Assembly: GCA_030654635.1 (NCBI GenBank)
Contig: JAURXE010000761.1
Span: 1 to 5,347, forward strand
Direction: 5' to 3'
DNA: 5,347 nt
Source of the DNA: Pseudomonas sp.
GTDB lineage: Bacteria; Pseudomonadota; Gammaproteobacteria; Pseudomonadales; Pseudomonadaceae
A program made the translations under genes and the position numbers. This document shows, in pieces, positions 1-5,347 of the stretch; the stretch's first letter is position 1, and each line of letters opens with the position of its first letter. Under the pieces are notes generated by a model, which was not told the DNA's origin, did not search any database, and worked only from the letters and a program-made list of their open reading frames with translations.

Positions 1-404
1 CGCTCTAAATCTTCCATTTCGATGGCTTCATCGTCGTCGATATGGTCGTAACCAAGCAAATGCAGACCGCCGTGGATGACTAGGTGTGCCCAGTGCGCTG
101 CAAGATCCTTGCCTTGCTCAATGGCTTCACGCTCAACCACCGGCACGCAGATCACCAGATCGCCGAGCAACGGAATGTCGAGCAGGCCGTCGGGAATGTC
201 GGCCGGAAAGGACAATACATTGGTGGCGTAGTCTTTGCCTCGCCAAGTGTGATTCAGCTCGCGACCCTCGGGCTCGTCCACCAGGCGGATGGTCAGCTCG
301 GAGTCTGCGCAGCGCGGGCTGAGGCCCTTGGTGCACCACAGTTGCAGTTGCTCAAGGCTGGGCACTGCGCCCTCACTGGCAATTTGCAGGTCCAGTTCAA
401 TCAT
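1..404 (-). CDS. ybeY: YbeY endoribonuclease (C-terminus cut by left window edge)
   Basis: YbeY is a single-domain, zinc-dependent endoribonuclease. In the family it acts in 16S rRNA 3'-end maturation and in late quality control of 70S ribosomes. The visible 134 residues start M-I-E-L-D-L-Q and contain the metal-site signature [11 protein letters not shown] at residues 111-121, with H111, H115 and H121 as the expected zinc ligands. The conserved segment [13 protein letters not shown] is at 55-67. Family members are about 150-160 residues, so roughly 20 C-terminal residues lie outside the window. The ATG at 404 overlaps the end of ybeZ by 8 bases, and an AAGAG ribosome-binding site lies 8 bases upstream, which suggests translational coupling. 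No frameshift or missing catalytic residue is seen. Identity is very secure; the role in this organism is taken from the family. Confidence 0.96.
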   Translation of the reverse strand, partial: MIELDLQIASEGAVPSLEQLQLWCTKGLSPRCADSELTIRLVDEPEGRELNHTWRGKDYATNVLSFPADIPDGLLDIPLLGDLVICVPVVEREAIEQGKDLAAHWAHLVIHGGLHLLGYDHIDDDEAIEMEDLE

Positions 405-1425
405 GTTTATGGCTCTTGTTGCCGTGCTGTTGGGGCTGGTCTTGATGGCTCAGCTCATAGCGCTCGTAGGCTTCGACTATGCGCTGCACCAACGGATGGC
501 GTACCACGTCCTTGGATTGAAAATGGGTGAAGGCGATGCCGGGCACTTCGTGCAGCACTTCCATCACATGATTCAAACCGGACTTGGTGCCGCGTGGCAG
601 GTCGACCTGGGTAATGTCGCCGGTAATCACCGCAGTGGAGCCAAAGCCGATGCGGGTGAGGAACATTTTCATCTGTTCCACCGTGGTGTTCTGGCTCTCG
701 TCGAGAATGATAAAGCTGTTGTTCAGCGTGCGACCGCGCATATAGGCCAGTGGCGCGACTTCGATCACTTGCTTCTCGATCAGCTTATTGACCTGCTCGA
801 AGCCGAGCATTTCATACAGGGCGTCGTAGAGCGGGCGCAGGTAGGGGTCGATTTTTTGCGCCAGGTCGCCGGGCAGAAAACCGAGTTTCTCGCCGGCTTC
901 CACCGCCGGGCGCACCAGCAGGATGCGGCGGATCTGCTCGCGCTCCAGGGCGTCCACCGCGCAGGCCACGGCCAGGTAAGTTTTGCCGGTACCGGCCGGG
1001 CCGATGCCGAAGTTGATGTCGTGGTCGAGGATGGCTTTGACGTAGCGCTGCTGATTGACTCCGCGCGGGCGAATCATGCCCTTGCGGGTGCGCAGGGCGA
1101 TGCTCGATTCGTCATTGCCGCTCGATGGCAGCAGCTCGGCGGCCTGCTCTTGCAGGAACAGGTGCACCACGTCCGGCGATAGCTCGTGGGCCACGGTTTC
1201 GCGGTACAGCCGCATGATCAGCAGCTCGGCGGCGTGCAGTGTTGGCAGGCTGCCGAGCAGTTCAAATTGGTTACCACGGTTGCGGATTTCGATGCCCATG
1301 CGCTGTCCGATCAGTCGCAGGTGCTCGTCGAGTGCGCCACAGAGGTTGGCAAAACGCCGTTGCTCGAAAGGTTCGAGGGTGAAGTTATGCACTTCAATGG
1401 GGGCGTTCAAAATGGCGGTATTCAA
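397..1425 (-). CDS. ybeZ: YbeZ, PhoH-family ATPase, partner of YbeY
   Basis: This is a 342-residue PhoH-like P-loop ATPase of the cytoplasm. YbeZ proteins are known to bind YbeY and are linked to rRNA processing, consistent with the 8-base overlap with ybeY downstream. Residues 1-125 form the N-terminal PhoH/YbeZ region. Walker A is GPAGTGKT at 142-149, and Walker B is FIILDESQN at 238-246 with D242 and E243. The conserved stretch [13 protein letters not shown] is at 196-208 and [12 protein letters not shown] at 266-277. The last 17 residues form a polar His/Gln-rich tail. No ATG start fits: the frame opens with TTG at 1425, and a second TTG at 1410 would give a protein starting L/M-N-A-P-I-E. 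An AGGG lies 11 bases before the 1425 start, so 1425 is kept, with the choice uncertain by 5 residues. Length agrees with the family (about 340-350). Confidence 0.95.
   Translation of the reverse strand: MNTAILNAPIEVHNFTLEPFEQRRFANLCGALDEHLRLIGQRMGIEIRNRGNQFELLGSLPTLHAAELLIMRLYRETVAHELSPDVVHLFLQEQAAELLPSSGNDESSIALRTRKGMIRPRGVNQQRYVKAILDHDINFGIGPAGTGKTYLAVACAVDALEREQIRRILLVRPAVEAGEKLGFLPGDLAQKIDPYLRPLYDALYEMLGFEQVNKLIEKQVIEVAPLAYMRGRTLNNSFIILDESQNTTVEQMKMFLTRIGFGSTAVITGDITQVDLPRGTKSGLNHVMEVLHEVPGIAFTHFQSKDVVRHPLVQRIVEAYERYELSHQDQPQQHGNKSHKHD
413..417 (-). promoter_or_regulatory. Ribosome-binding site of ybeY inside the ybeZ coding region
   Basis: The minus strand reads AAGAG here, 8 bases before the ATG at 404. 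It lies within the last codons of ybeZ, so ribosomes finishing ybeZ would pass over it. It supports the ATG at 404 as the ybeY start. The match to the Shine-Dalgarno consensus is partial. Confidence 0.5.
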
Positions 1426-1477
1426 GGTCGCGGTGGCCCTTATTCGTAGTGGCTGTTGGTCTGAGGATAACCCCGAG

Positions 1478-1501
1478 GCGGCGCCGGTGAAAGCGCGCCG
1501 C
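1478..1501 (-). other. GC-rich hairpin between miaB and ybeZ
   Basis: GCGGCGC at 1478-1484 and GCGCCGC at 1495-1501 form a perfect 7-bp stem around a 10-base loop. It begins 7 bases after the miaB stop codon in the direction of transcription. No T-run follows on the minus strand, so it is not a standard intrinsic terminator. It could be a partial attenuator or an mRNA stability or processing element between miaB and ybeZ-ybeY. It could also be chance in GC-rich DNA. Confidence 0.4.
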
Positions 1502-1508
1502 TTGGAGA

Positions 1509-2843
1509 TTACTCGACCAGGGTGCCGATCAATGAGTTAGGTCGCGCCTCGTCGATGCGCACGTTGACGAACTGGCCAATCAGGCTCGGGTCGTTAGAGC
1601 GAAAGTTGACGATGCGATTGGCTTCGCTGCGGCCTTGCAGCTGGCCGGGGTCTTTCTTCGAGTAATCGCGGACCAGGATCCGCTGCACGCTGCCGACCAT
1701 CCGTCGGCTGTTCTCGAAACCCTGCTGGCTGAGCTTGTGCTGCAGGCGGGCCAAGCGCTCGCGCTTGGTTTCGGTCGAAGTGGCGTCGGCTAGATCGGCC
1801 GCTGGTGTGCCGGGGCGGGCGCTGTAAACGAAGGAGTAGGAGAAGTCGAAGCCGACGTCTTCAACCAATTGCATGGTTTGCTCGAAGTCTTTGTCGGTCT
1901 CGCCGGGGAAGCCGACGATAAAGTCCGAGCTGATGACGATGTCCGGCACCGCTAAGCGCAGTTTGCGAATCCGCGACTTGTATTCCAGCGCCGTATGGCC
2001 GCGCTTCATTGCCGCCAGAATGCGGTCCGAGCCCGATTGCACCGGCAAGTGCAGCTGTTTCACCAGCTCGGGCACCTGTGCATGGGCCTCGATCAGGGCG
2101 TCGGAAAACTCCAGCGGGTGCGAGGTGGTGTAGCGGATGCGGTCGATACCATCGATGGCCGCAACGGCACGAATCAGCTCGGCCAGGTCGGCCATGCGCT
2201 CGTCGCTGCCGGCGATGGCGCCACGGTAGCCGTTGACGTTCTGGCCCAGTAAGGTGACTTCACGCACGCCGTGTTCGGCCAGGTGCAGCACCTCGGCGAG
2301 CACGTCGTTAAACGGCCGGCTGACTTCTTCGCCGCGGGTGTAGGGCACTACGCAGAAAGTGCAGTATTTGCTGCAGCCTTCCATCACCGACACATAAGCG
2401 GCTGGGCCATCGACGCGGGGCTCGGGCAGGCGGTCGAATTTTTCGATTTCCGGGAAGGAAATATCAACCTGCGGGGTGCCGGTGCTGCGCGCCGCGTCGA
2501 GCATCTCTGGCAGGCGGTGCAGGGTTTGCGGGCCGAACACCACGTCCACATAGGGCGCGCGATCAAGAATCGCCGCGCCTTCCTGGCTGGCCACGCAGCC
2601 GCCGACGCCGATCACCAAGTTGGGGTTTTCCAGCTTCAGCTCACGCCAGCGGCCCAGCTGCGAGAACACCCGGTCTTGGGCGCGTTCACGAATCGAGCAG
2701 GTATTGAGCAGGATCACGTCGGCATCTTCGGCGCGGTCGGTCAGTTCGATCGGCTGCTGTTCGCCCAGCAAGTCGACCATGCGCGAGCTGTCGTACTCGT
2801 TCATCTGGCAACCGTGGGTTTCGATATAAAGCTTCTTGGTCAT
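1509..2843 (-). CDS. miaB: MiaB, tRNA-2-methylthio-N6-dimethylallyladenosine synthase
   Basis: MiaB is a radical-SAM methylthiotransferase. It adds a methylthio group to i6A at position 37 of tRNAs that read codons starting with U, giving ms2i6A, after MiaA has installed the isopentenyl group. The 444 residues match the usual length in Pseudomonas. The N-terminal MTTase domain has its three cluster cysteines at C12 ([11 protein letters not shown]), C49 (NTCSIRE) and C83 (GGCVASQEG). The radical-SAM motif CSKYCTFC gives C157, C161 and C164. [12 protein letters not shown] (265-276) and [12 protein letters not shown] (340-351) are typical of the family. A TRAM RNA-binding domain occupies about 378-443. 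All six cluster cysteines are intact. The ATG at 2843 gives the expected M-T-K-K-L N-terminus, and a weak GAG lies 5 bases upstream. It is the first gene of the leftward cluster with ybeZ and ybeY. Confidence 0.98.
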   Translation of the reverse strand: MTKKLYIETHGCQMNEYDSSRMVDLLGEQQPIELTDRAEDADVILLNTCSIRERAQDRVFSQLGRWRELKLENPNLVIGVGGCVASQEGAAILDRAPYVDVVFGPQTLHRLPEMLDAARSTGTPQVDISFPEIEKFDRLPEPRVDGPAAYVSVMEGCSKYCTFCVVPYTRGEEVSRPFNDVLAEVLHLAEHGVREVTLLGQNVNGYRGAIAGSDERMADLAELIRAVAAIDGIDRIRYTTSHPLEFSDALIEAHAQVPELVKQLHLPVQSGSDRILAAMKRGHTALEYKSRIRKLRLAVPDIVISSDFIVGFPGETDKDFEQTMQLVEDVGFDFSYSFVYSARPGTPAADLADATSTETKRERLARLQHKLSQQGFENSRRMVGSVQRILVRDYSKKDPGQLQGRSEANRIVNFRSNDPSLIGQFVNVRIDEARPNSLIGTLVE

Positions 2844-2875
2844 GCGGGCTCAAAGGCTGGCTTGTACGACCGCGC

Positions 2876-2881
2876 ATTATA
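2876..2881 (-). promoter_or_regulatory. Candidate -10 element of the miaB promoter
   Basis: The minus strand reads TATAAT, a perfect sigma-70 -10 hexamer, 32 bases before the miaB ATG. It would give a leader of about 25 bases. No recognisable -35 hexamer lies 16-18 bases further upstream (the sequence there is close to TAGGAG), so the promoter may depend on an activator or other contacts. The perfect hexamer in GC-rich DNA, in the right place, is the main support. Confidence 0.5.
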
Positions 2882-2925
2882 GGGGCCGAGGCCGAGTCCT
2901 CCTAGCGTTCTGCGTCGGATGCCTG

Positions 2926-2934
2926 TGCTATGCT
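2926..2934 (+). promoter_or_regulatory. Candidate extended -10 promoter of the DUF1820 gene
   Basis: TGCTATGCT on the plus strand reads as an extended -10 (TGn followed by TATGCT). It ends 36 bases before the ATG at 2971, which would give a leader of about 30 bases. No good -35 is seen, which is tolerated by extended -10 promoters. It is divergent from the miaB -10 element, with about 45 bases between the two. Confidence 0.35.
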
Positions 2935-2970
2935 TGACGACCCCCGATCTGCTGGCGTTGTTGGCTTCCC

Positions 2971-3294
2971 ATGAGCAAGCGTGAACCTATTTACAAGGTG
3001 ATTTTCCTTAACCAGGGCCAAGTGTACGAAATGTATGCCAAGCAGATCTTTCAAAGCGATCTGTGGGGCTTTTTGGAAGTCGAGGAATTCGTTTTCGGCG
3101 AGCGCAGCCAGTTGGTGGTCGACCCGAGCGAAGAGAAACTCAAGGCTCAGTTTGACGGCGTGGTGCGCAGCTTTGTGCCGATGCACTCGATTGTGCGCAT
3201 CGATGAAGTCGAGCGTCTGGGTACGCCGAAAATCAGCGAAGCCCGCGGTATGGGCAATGTCATGCCCTTTCCGATGCCGATGCCCGATAAGTAG
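2971..3294 (+). CDS. DUF1820 family protein, function unknown
   Basis: This 107-residue protein matches from memory the DUF1820 family, a short conserved gammaproteobacterial family often found beside miaB. The conserved N-terminus includes REPIYKVIFLNQGQVYEMYA (4-23). It is followed by QSDLWGFLEVEEFVFGERSQ (28-47), then VDPSEEKL and a segment with SFVPMHSIVRIDEVE. The C-terminus is Met/Pro-rich (NVMPFPMPMPDK). The pattern suggests a small compact beta-rich cytoplasmic protein. There is no signal peptide, membrane segment or catalytic motif that I recognise. The start at 2971 fits the family N-terminus, but the upstream sequence GGCTTCCC is a poor ribosome-binding site. The gene stands alone: divergent from miaB and convergent with the Sel1 gene. 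Its TAG stop lies within the start of a palindromic repeat. No function is established. Confidence 0.9.
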   Translation: MSKREPIYKVIFLNQGQVYEMYAKQIFQSDLWGFLEVEEFVFGERSQLVVDPSEEKLKAQFDGVVRSFVPMHSIVRIDEVERLGTPKISEARGMGNVMPFPMPMPDK

Positions 3295-3328
3295 GGCGGG
3301 CAACCGCGAAGCGTTGCCTGCCGTCTAC
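3291..3328. repeat. Palindromic hairpin 1 of intergenic REP-like element
   Basis: GGCGGGCAA at 3295-3303 pairs with TTGCCTGCC at 3314-3322 (one G-T wobble). A bulged C follows at 3304, then CGC/GCG closes a GAA loop at 3308-3310. Outside the stem, GTAG (3291-3294) can pair with CTAC (3325-3328) across a two-base bulge. The left arm begins with the last bases of the DUF1820 gene, including its TAG stop. No T-run follows on either strand, so it resembles the GTAGGGCGGG-type palindromes between Pseudomonas genes more than a canonical terminator. It could still slow transcription or protect the 3' ends of both convergent transcripts. Confidence 0.6.
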
Positions 3329-3370
3329 CTGCAAGCGATGATGTTGGTTAGCGTTATTTGAGCTTCGTTC

Positions 3371-3402
3371 GGCGGGTTACGCCGCTGCGCGGCTAACCCT
3401 CC
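3371..3402. repeat. Palindromic hairpin 2 of intergenic REP-like element
   Basis: GGCGGGTTA (3371-3379) pairs with TAACCCTCC (3394-3402) with one C/T mismatch. A bulged C follows at 3380, then GCCGC/GCGGC closes a TGC loop at 3386-3388. The architecture repeats hairpin 1: the same GGCGGG opening, a single bulged C, a short inner GC stem and a 3-base loop. A small further hairpin, CCTGC (3402-3406) with GCGGG (3411-3415), follows. The element fills the gap between the converging DUF1820 and Sel1 genes. A bidirectional termination or mRNA-protecting role is plausible but unproven. Confidence 0.6.
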
Positions 3403-3422
3403 CTGCAAATGCGGGCTCGCCG

Positions 3423-3971
3423 TTACGGTTGCGGCAGCGGGGCGAACAGCGAGTTGCTGCCCTGCAGTTGCAGCAGGTATTCGCGAAAGATCTGCCCTAG
3501 CACCTGAGTGGCTTGTTGCAGTTCATCGCTGCGCATCTGCGCCGCGACCAAGTCAGCGCTGTCGAGCGCATCTTCGGCGCCATTCACGGCGGCCATCTTC
3601 AGCACCACAAAAGCCTGCACGTTATTGGCGGGCACGCCTTCGCCGCCGAAAAACATCATGCCCAAGCGTTGCTGTGCCTGGGCATGGCCTTGCAGTGAGG
3701 CTTGCTCGAACCATTTCAGCGCCAAGGCCAAGTCACGTTCGGCTAATTGACCGTCGTAATAAAAGCTGCCGAGTTCGAACTGGGCTTGCGGGTTGCCACT
3801 GGCGGCCACTTGCTCGCAGGCCGCCAGGACTTCCGGTAAGTATTCAGGCAGGCTTTGCAGTGAGCAGCGCGCGCTGCTGGAGATAATCAGGGAGTTGCTG
3901 TCGGCCACCGCGAGCAGCGGTGTAACCAGCAGCAAGCAGCCAATCAGCAGGCTGCGACCGGAGCGATTCAT
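3423..3971 (-). CDS. Predicted exported Sel1-repeat (TPR-like) protein
   Basis: This 182-residue protein opens with a signal peptide: basic residues at R3 and R6, a hydrophobic run LLIGCLLLVTPLL (8-20), and a likely signal peptidase I site after AVA at 21-23. About two Sel1-like repeats follow. The first spans roughly 61-96 (AQFELGSFYYDG, then ALKWFEQASLQGH) and the second roughly 97-131 (AQQRLGMMFFGGEGVPANN, then KMAAVNGA). Such repeats build a curved helical scaffold for protein binding; no enzyme motif is visible. The mature part has two cysteines, C36 and C52, which could form a disulfide in the periplasm. An LIGC string at 9-12 resembles a lipobox but sits too close to the N-terminus to be convincing. 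The ATG at 3971 has only a poor ribosome-binding site, yet the signal peptide begins right there. A homologue seems to sit between hemL and the DUF1820 gene in other Pseudomonas. The specific function is unknown. Confidence 0.85.
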   Translation of the reverse strand: MNRSGRSLLIGCLLLVTPLLAVADSNSLIISSSARCSLQSLPEYLPEVLAACEQVAASGNPQAQFELGSFYYDGQLAERDLALALKWFEQASLQGHAQAQQRLGMMFFGGEGVPANNVQAFVVLKMAAVNGAEDALDSADLVAAQMRSDELQQATQVLGQIFREYLLQLQGSNSLFAPLPQP

Positions 3972-4038
3972 GAAAAAATGCGTGCCTCAGGGAGCAAAAC
4001 AGGCTTTGGGCCTGGCCGGGATGAATGCCGGTGCGCAC

Positions 4039-4068
4039 ATTATGAAATAAGCCGGGGGCTGCTTACAA
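4039..4068 (-). promoter_or_regulatory. Candidate sigma-70 promoter of the Sel1 gene
   Basis: On the minus strand a TTGTAA (4068-4063, 4 of 6 to the -35 consensus) is followed after 18 bases by CATAAT (4044-4039, 5 of 6 to the -10 consensus). Transcription would start near 4032, giving a leader of about 60 bases. It lies after the hemL hairpin, so the Sel1 gene probably has its own transcript rather than depending on hemL readthrough. Confidence 0.45.
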
Positions 4069-4096
4069 AGGCTTTACTGGGTTTTCGCTCGACGGT

Positions 4097-4131
4097 GCGC
4101 TGACTGGGCATAAAATCTGCTCAGTCAGCGC
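4097..4131 (-). terminator. Strong hairpin downstream of hemL, probable terminator or 3'-end structure
   Basis: GCGCTGACTG (4097-4106) and CAGTCAGCGC (4122-4131) form a perfect 10-bp stem around a 15-base loop, in which GCA and TGC can pair further. It begins 23 bases after the hemL stop codon in the direction of transcription. No T-run follows on the minus strand (the sequence reads ACCGTCGAGCG), so it is not a textbook intrinsic terminator. Its position suggests a 3'-end stabiliser or a termination aid. The stem is symmetric and so exists on both strands. Confidence 0.5.
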
Positions 4132-4154
4132 CGATTGCAGCGTAGCCAGTGGCT

Positions 4155-5347
4155 TTACAGGCGGGCAAAAGCCCGTTCGGCGGCGTCCAGCGTCAGTTGT
4201 AGCTCTGTTTCGCCGTGCGCGATGGAGGTGAAGCCGGCCTCGAAGGCGCTCGGGGCGAGGTACACACCGCCTTCCAGCATCAGATGGAAGAAGCGTTTGA
4301 AGCGCTCGGCGTCGCTGGTCATTACCTCTTCGAAGCTGTTGATGCTGGCCAGTGGACTGAAATACAGACCAAACATGCCGCCTGCCTGGGTGGTGACGAA
4401 GGGGATGCTGGCGGCTTCGGCGCGGTGCTTGAGGCCGGCCAACAGGCGGCTGGTGTAGTCGGTCAGTTCGGCGTGAAAACCCGGACGGCTGATCAGTTTG
4501 AGGGTGGTCAGGCCGGCAGCCATGGCCAGCGGGTTGCCCGACAAAGTGCCGGCTTGGTAGACCGGACCGAGCGGTGCGATCTGCTGCATGATCTCGCGCT
4601 TGCCGCCGAAGCAACCGACCGGCATGCCGCCGCCGATAATTTTGCCGAAGGTCGACAGGTCCGGCGTCACGCCATAGAGGGCCTGGGCGCCGCCGAGGGC
4701 GACGCGAAAACCGGTCATCACTTCGTCAAAAATCAGCACTATGCCGTGCTGGTCGCACTGGGCGCGCAGGCCTTGGAGAAAACCGGGCACGGGCGGTACG
4801 CAGTTCATATTGCCGGCCACCGGCTCGACGATGATGCAGGCCACGGTCGAGCCCACTTCCGCCAGTAAGCGCTCTACGGCGTCGAGGTCGTTGAAGGCGC
4901 TGGTCAGGGTGTGTTTGGCAAAGTCGGCGGGCACCCCGGCCGAGCTGGGTACGCCTTGGGTCAGCAGGCCGGAGCCGGCTTTTACCAGCAGGCTGTCGGA
5001 GTGCCCGTGGTAGCAGCCTTCGAATTTCAGAATGTTGTCGCGGCCGGTAAAGCCGCGGGCCAGGCGGATGGCGCTCATGGTCGCTTCGGTGCCGGAGCTG
5101 ACCATGCGCACCATCTCCATCGACGGCACCAGGGCGCAGACCAGGTCGGCCATTTCTACTTCCAGCGCAGTTGGTGCGCCGAATGACAGGCCGTGTTCGA
5201 GCTGTGCGCGCACTGCGCCGAGCACTTCGGGATGGCTGTGGCCGAGGATCATCGGGCCCCAGGAGCCGACGTAGTCGACGTAGCGCTTGTCGTCTTCGTC
5301 GGTGATGTAGGCGCCCAAAGCGCTCTTGATAAACAGCGGTGTGCCGC
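4155..5347 (-). CDS. hemL: HemL, glutamate-1-semialdehyde 2,1-aminomutase (N-terminus cut by right window edge)
   Basis: HemL is a PLP-dependent class-III aminotransferase-fold enzyme. It converts glutamate-1-semialdehyde to 5-aminolevulinate, the last step of the C5 route into heme and other tetrapyrroles, after glutamyl-tRNA reductase (HemA). The open frame continues to the edge, where it reads G-T-P-L-F-I-K; 396 residues are visible. The family is about 427 residues, so about 30 are missing. The PLP-binding lysine is in [14 protein letters not shown] (codon 4643-4641), which would be residue 265 of the full protein, as in the E. coli enzyme. [34 protein letters not shown] and [13 protein letters not shown], the last with the PLP-ring aspartate, are all intact. 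An in-frame TTG at 5318 is internal and not a start. The gene ends with TAA at 4157-4155 and is followed by a strong hairpin, then by the separately promoted Sel1 gene. Confidence 0.98.
   Translation of the reverse strand, partial: GTPLFIKSALGAYITDEDDKRYVDYVGSWGPMILGHSHPEVLGAVRAQLEHGLSFGAPTALEVEMADLVCALVPSMEMVRMVSSGTEATMSAIRLARGFTGRDNILKFEGCYHGHSDSLLVKAGSGLLTQGVPSSAGVPADFAKHTLTSAFNDLDAVERLLAEVGSTVACIIVEPVAGNMNCVPPVPGFLQGLRAQCDQHGIVLIFDEVMTGFRVALGGAQALYGVTPDLSTFGKIIGGGMPVGCFGGKREIMQQIAPLGPVYQAGTLSGNPLAMAAGLTTLKLISRPGFHAELTDYTSRLLAGLKHRAEAASIPFVTTQAGGMFGLYFSPLASINSFEEVMTSDAERFKRFFHLMLEGGVYLAPSAFEAGFTSIAHGETELQLTLDAAERAFARL

Noticed and set aside
289..1182. Long plus-strand open frame (297 codons) opposite ybeZ and ybeY
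   Set aside because: It is the antisense shadow of two well-identified genes in GC-rich DNA. The product resembles no family I know and there is no ribosome-binding site or promoter.
2271..2882. Plus-strand open frame (203 codons) opposite the 5' half of miaB
   Set aside because: It lies antisense to a secure miaB, encodes no recognisable motifs, and its composition reflects the opposite strand's codon bias.
3252..3266. Small GGGCA/TGCCC stem near the 3' end of the DUF1820 gene, followed by TTT
   Set aside because: It is only 5 bp, lies inside the coding sequence, and is explained by the repetitive Met/Pro codons there.
2902..3303. Minus-strand open frame (133 codons) opposite the DUF1820 gene
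   Set aside because: The plus-strand frame matches a conserved family, so this is its shadow.
3936..3947. LIGC lipobox-like string at residues 9-12 of the Sel1 protein
   Set aside because: Only about five residues would separate the positive charge from the cysteine, too short for a lipoprotein hydrophobic region. The AVA site at 21-23 is better.
4070..4158. 8-bp direct repeat GGCTTTAC at 4070-4077 and 4151-4158, around the hemL hairpin
   Set aside because: It is too short to distinguish from chance, and nothing between the copies looks like an inserted element. The right copy includes the hemL stop codon.
4063..4614. Minus-strand open frame (183 codons) in another frame over the 3' part of hemL
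   Set aside because: It is Arg/Pro-rich out-of-frame translation of hemL with no motifs.
5316..5318. TTG as a possible start of hemL
   Set aside because: The open frame continues upstream to the window edge and encodes conserved HemL residues (GTPLFIK), so this TTG is an internal leucine.

Overview
The window looks like a chromosomal housekeeping segment of a Pseudomonas-type gammaproteobacterium. The evidence is GC-rich DNA with GC-rich third codon positions, proteins that read like the Pseudomonas versions of YbeY, YbeZ/PhoH, MiaB and HemL, and a gene order (hemL, a Sel1-repeat protein, a DUF1820 protein, miaB, ybeZ, ybeY) that from memory matches the P. aeruginosa chromosome. I see no transposase, integrase, phage gene, tRNA, rRNA or CRISPR array, and no base-composition break that would suggest recent transfer.

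Layout. Positions 1-2843 carry a minus-strand cluster transcribed leftwards: miaB (2843-1509), ybeZ (1425-397) and ybeY (404 to beyond the left edge). ybeZ and ybeY overlap by 8 bases. miaB and ybeZ are separated by 83 bases that contain a GC-rich hairpin. The cluster is an RNA-centred set: MiaB modifies tRNA adenosine 37, YbeY is a zinc-dependent ribonuclease for rRNA maturation and ribosome quality control, and YbeZ is the PhoH-family ATPase partner of YbeY. A 127-base gap (2844-2970) separates miaB from the divergent plus-strand DUF1820 gene (2971-3294) and holds a plausible -10 element for each direction.

The DUF1820 gene converges on a minus-strand gene for a predicted exported Sel1-repeat protein (3971-3423). 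The 128 bases between them hold two bulged hairpins of similar design, resembling the intergenic palindromic repeats common in Pseudomonas. The first begins at the DUF1820 stop codon. Upstream of the Sel1 gene, 183 bases separate it from hemL and hold a candidate promoter and a strong 10-bp hairpin just past the hemL stop. hemL (glutamate-1-semialdehyde aminomutase, tetrapyrrole synthesis) runs on the minus strand off the right edge and lacks about 30 N-terminal residues.

Nothing here amounts to a clear new system. The least understood items are the DUF1820 protein, the Sel1 protein and the intergenic repeat between them.
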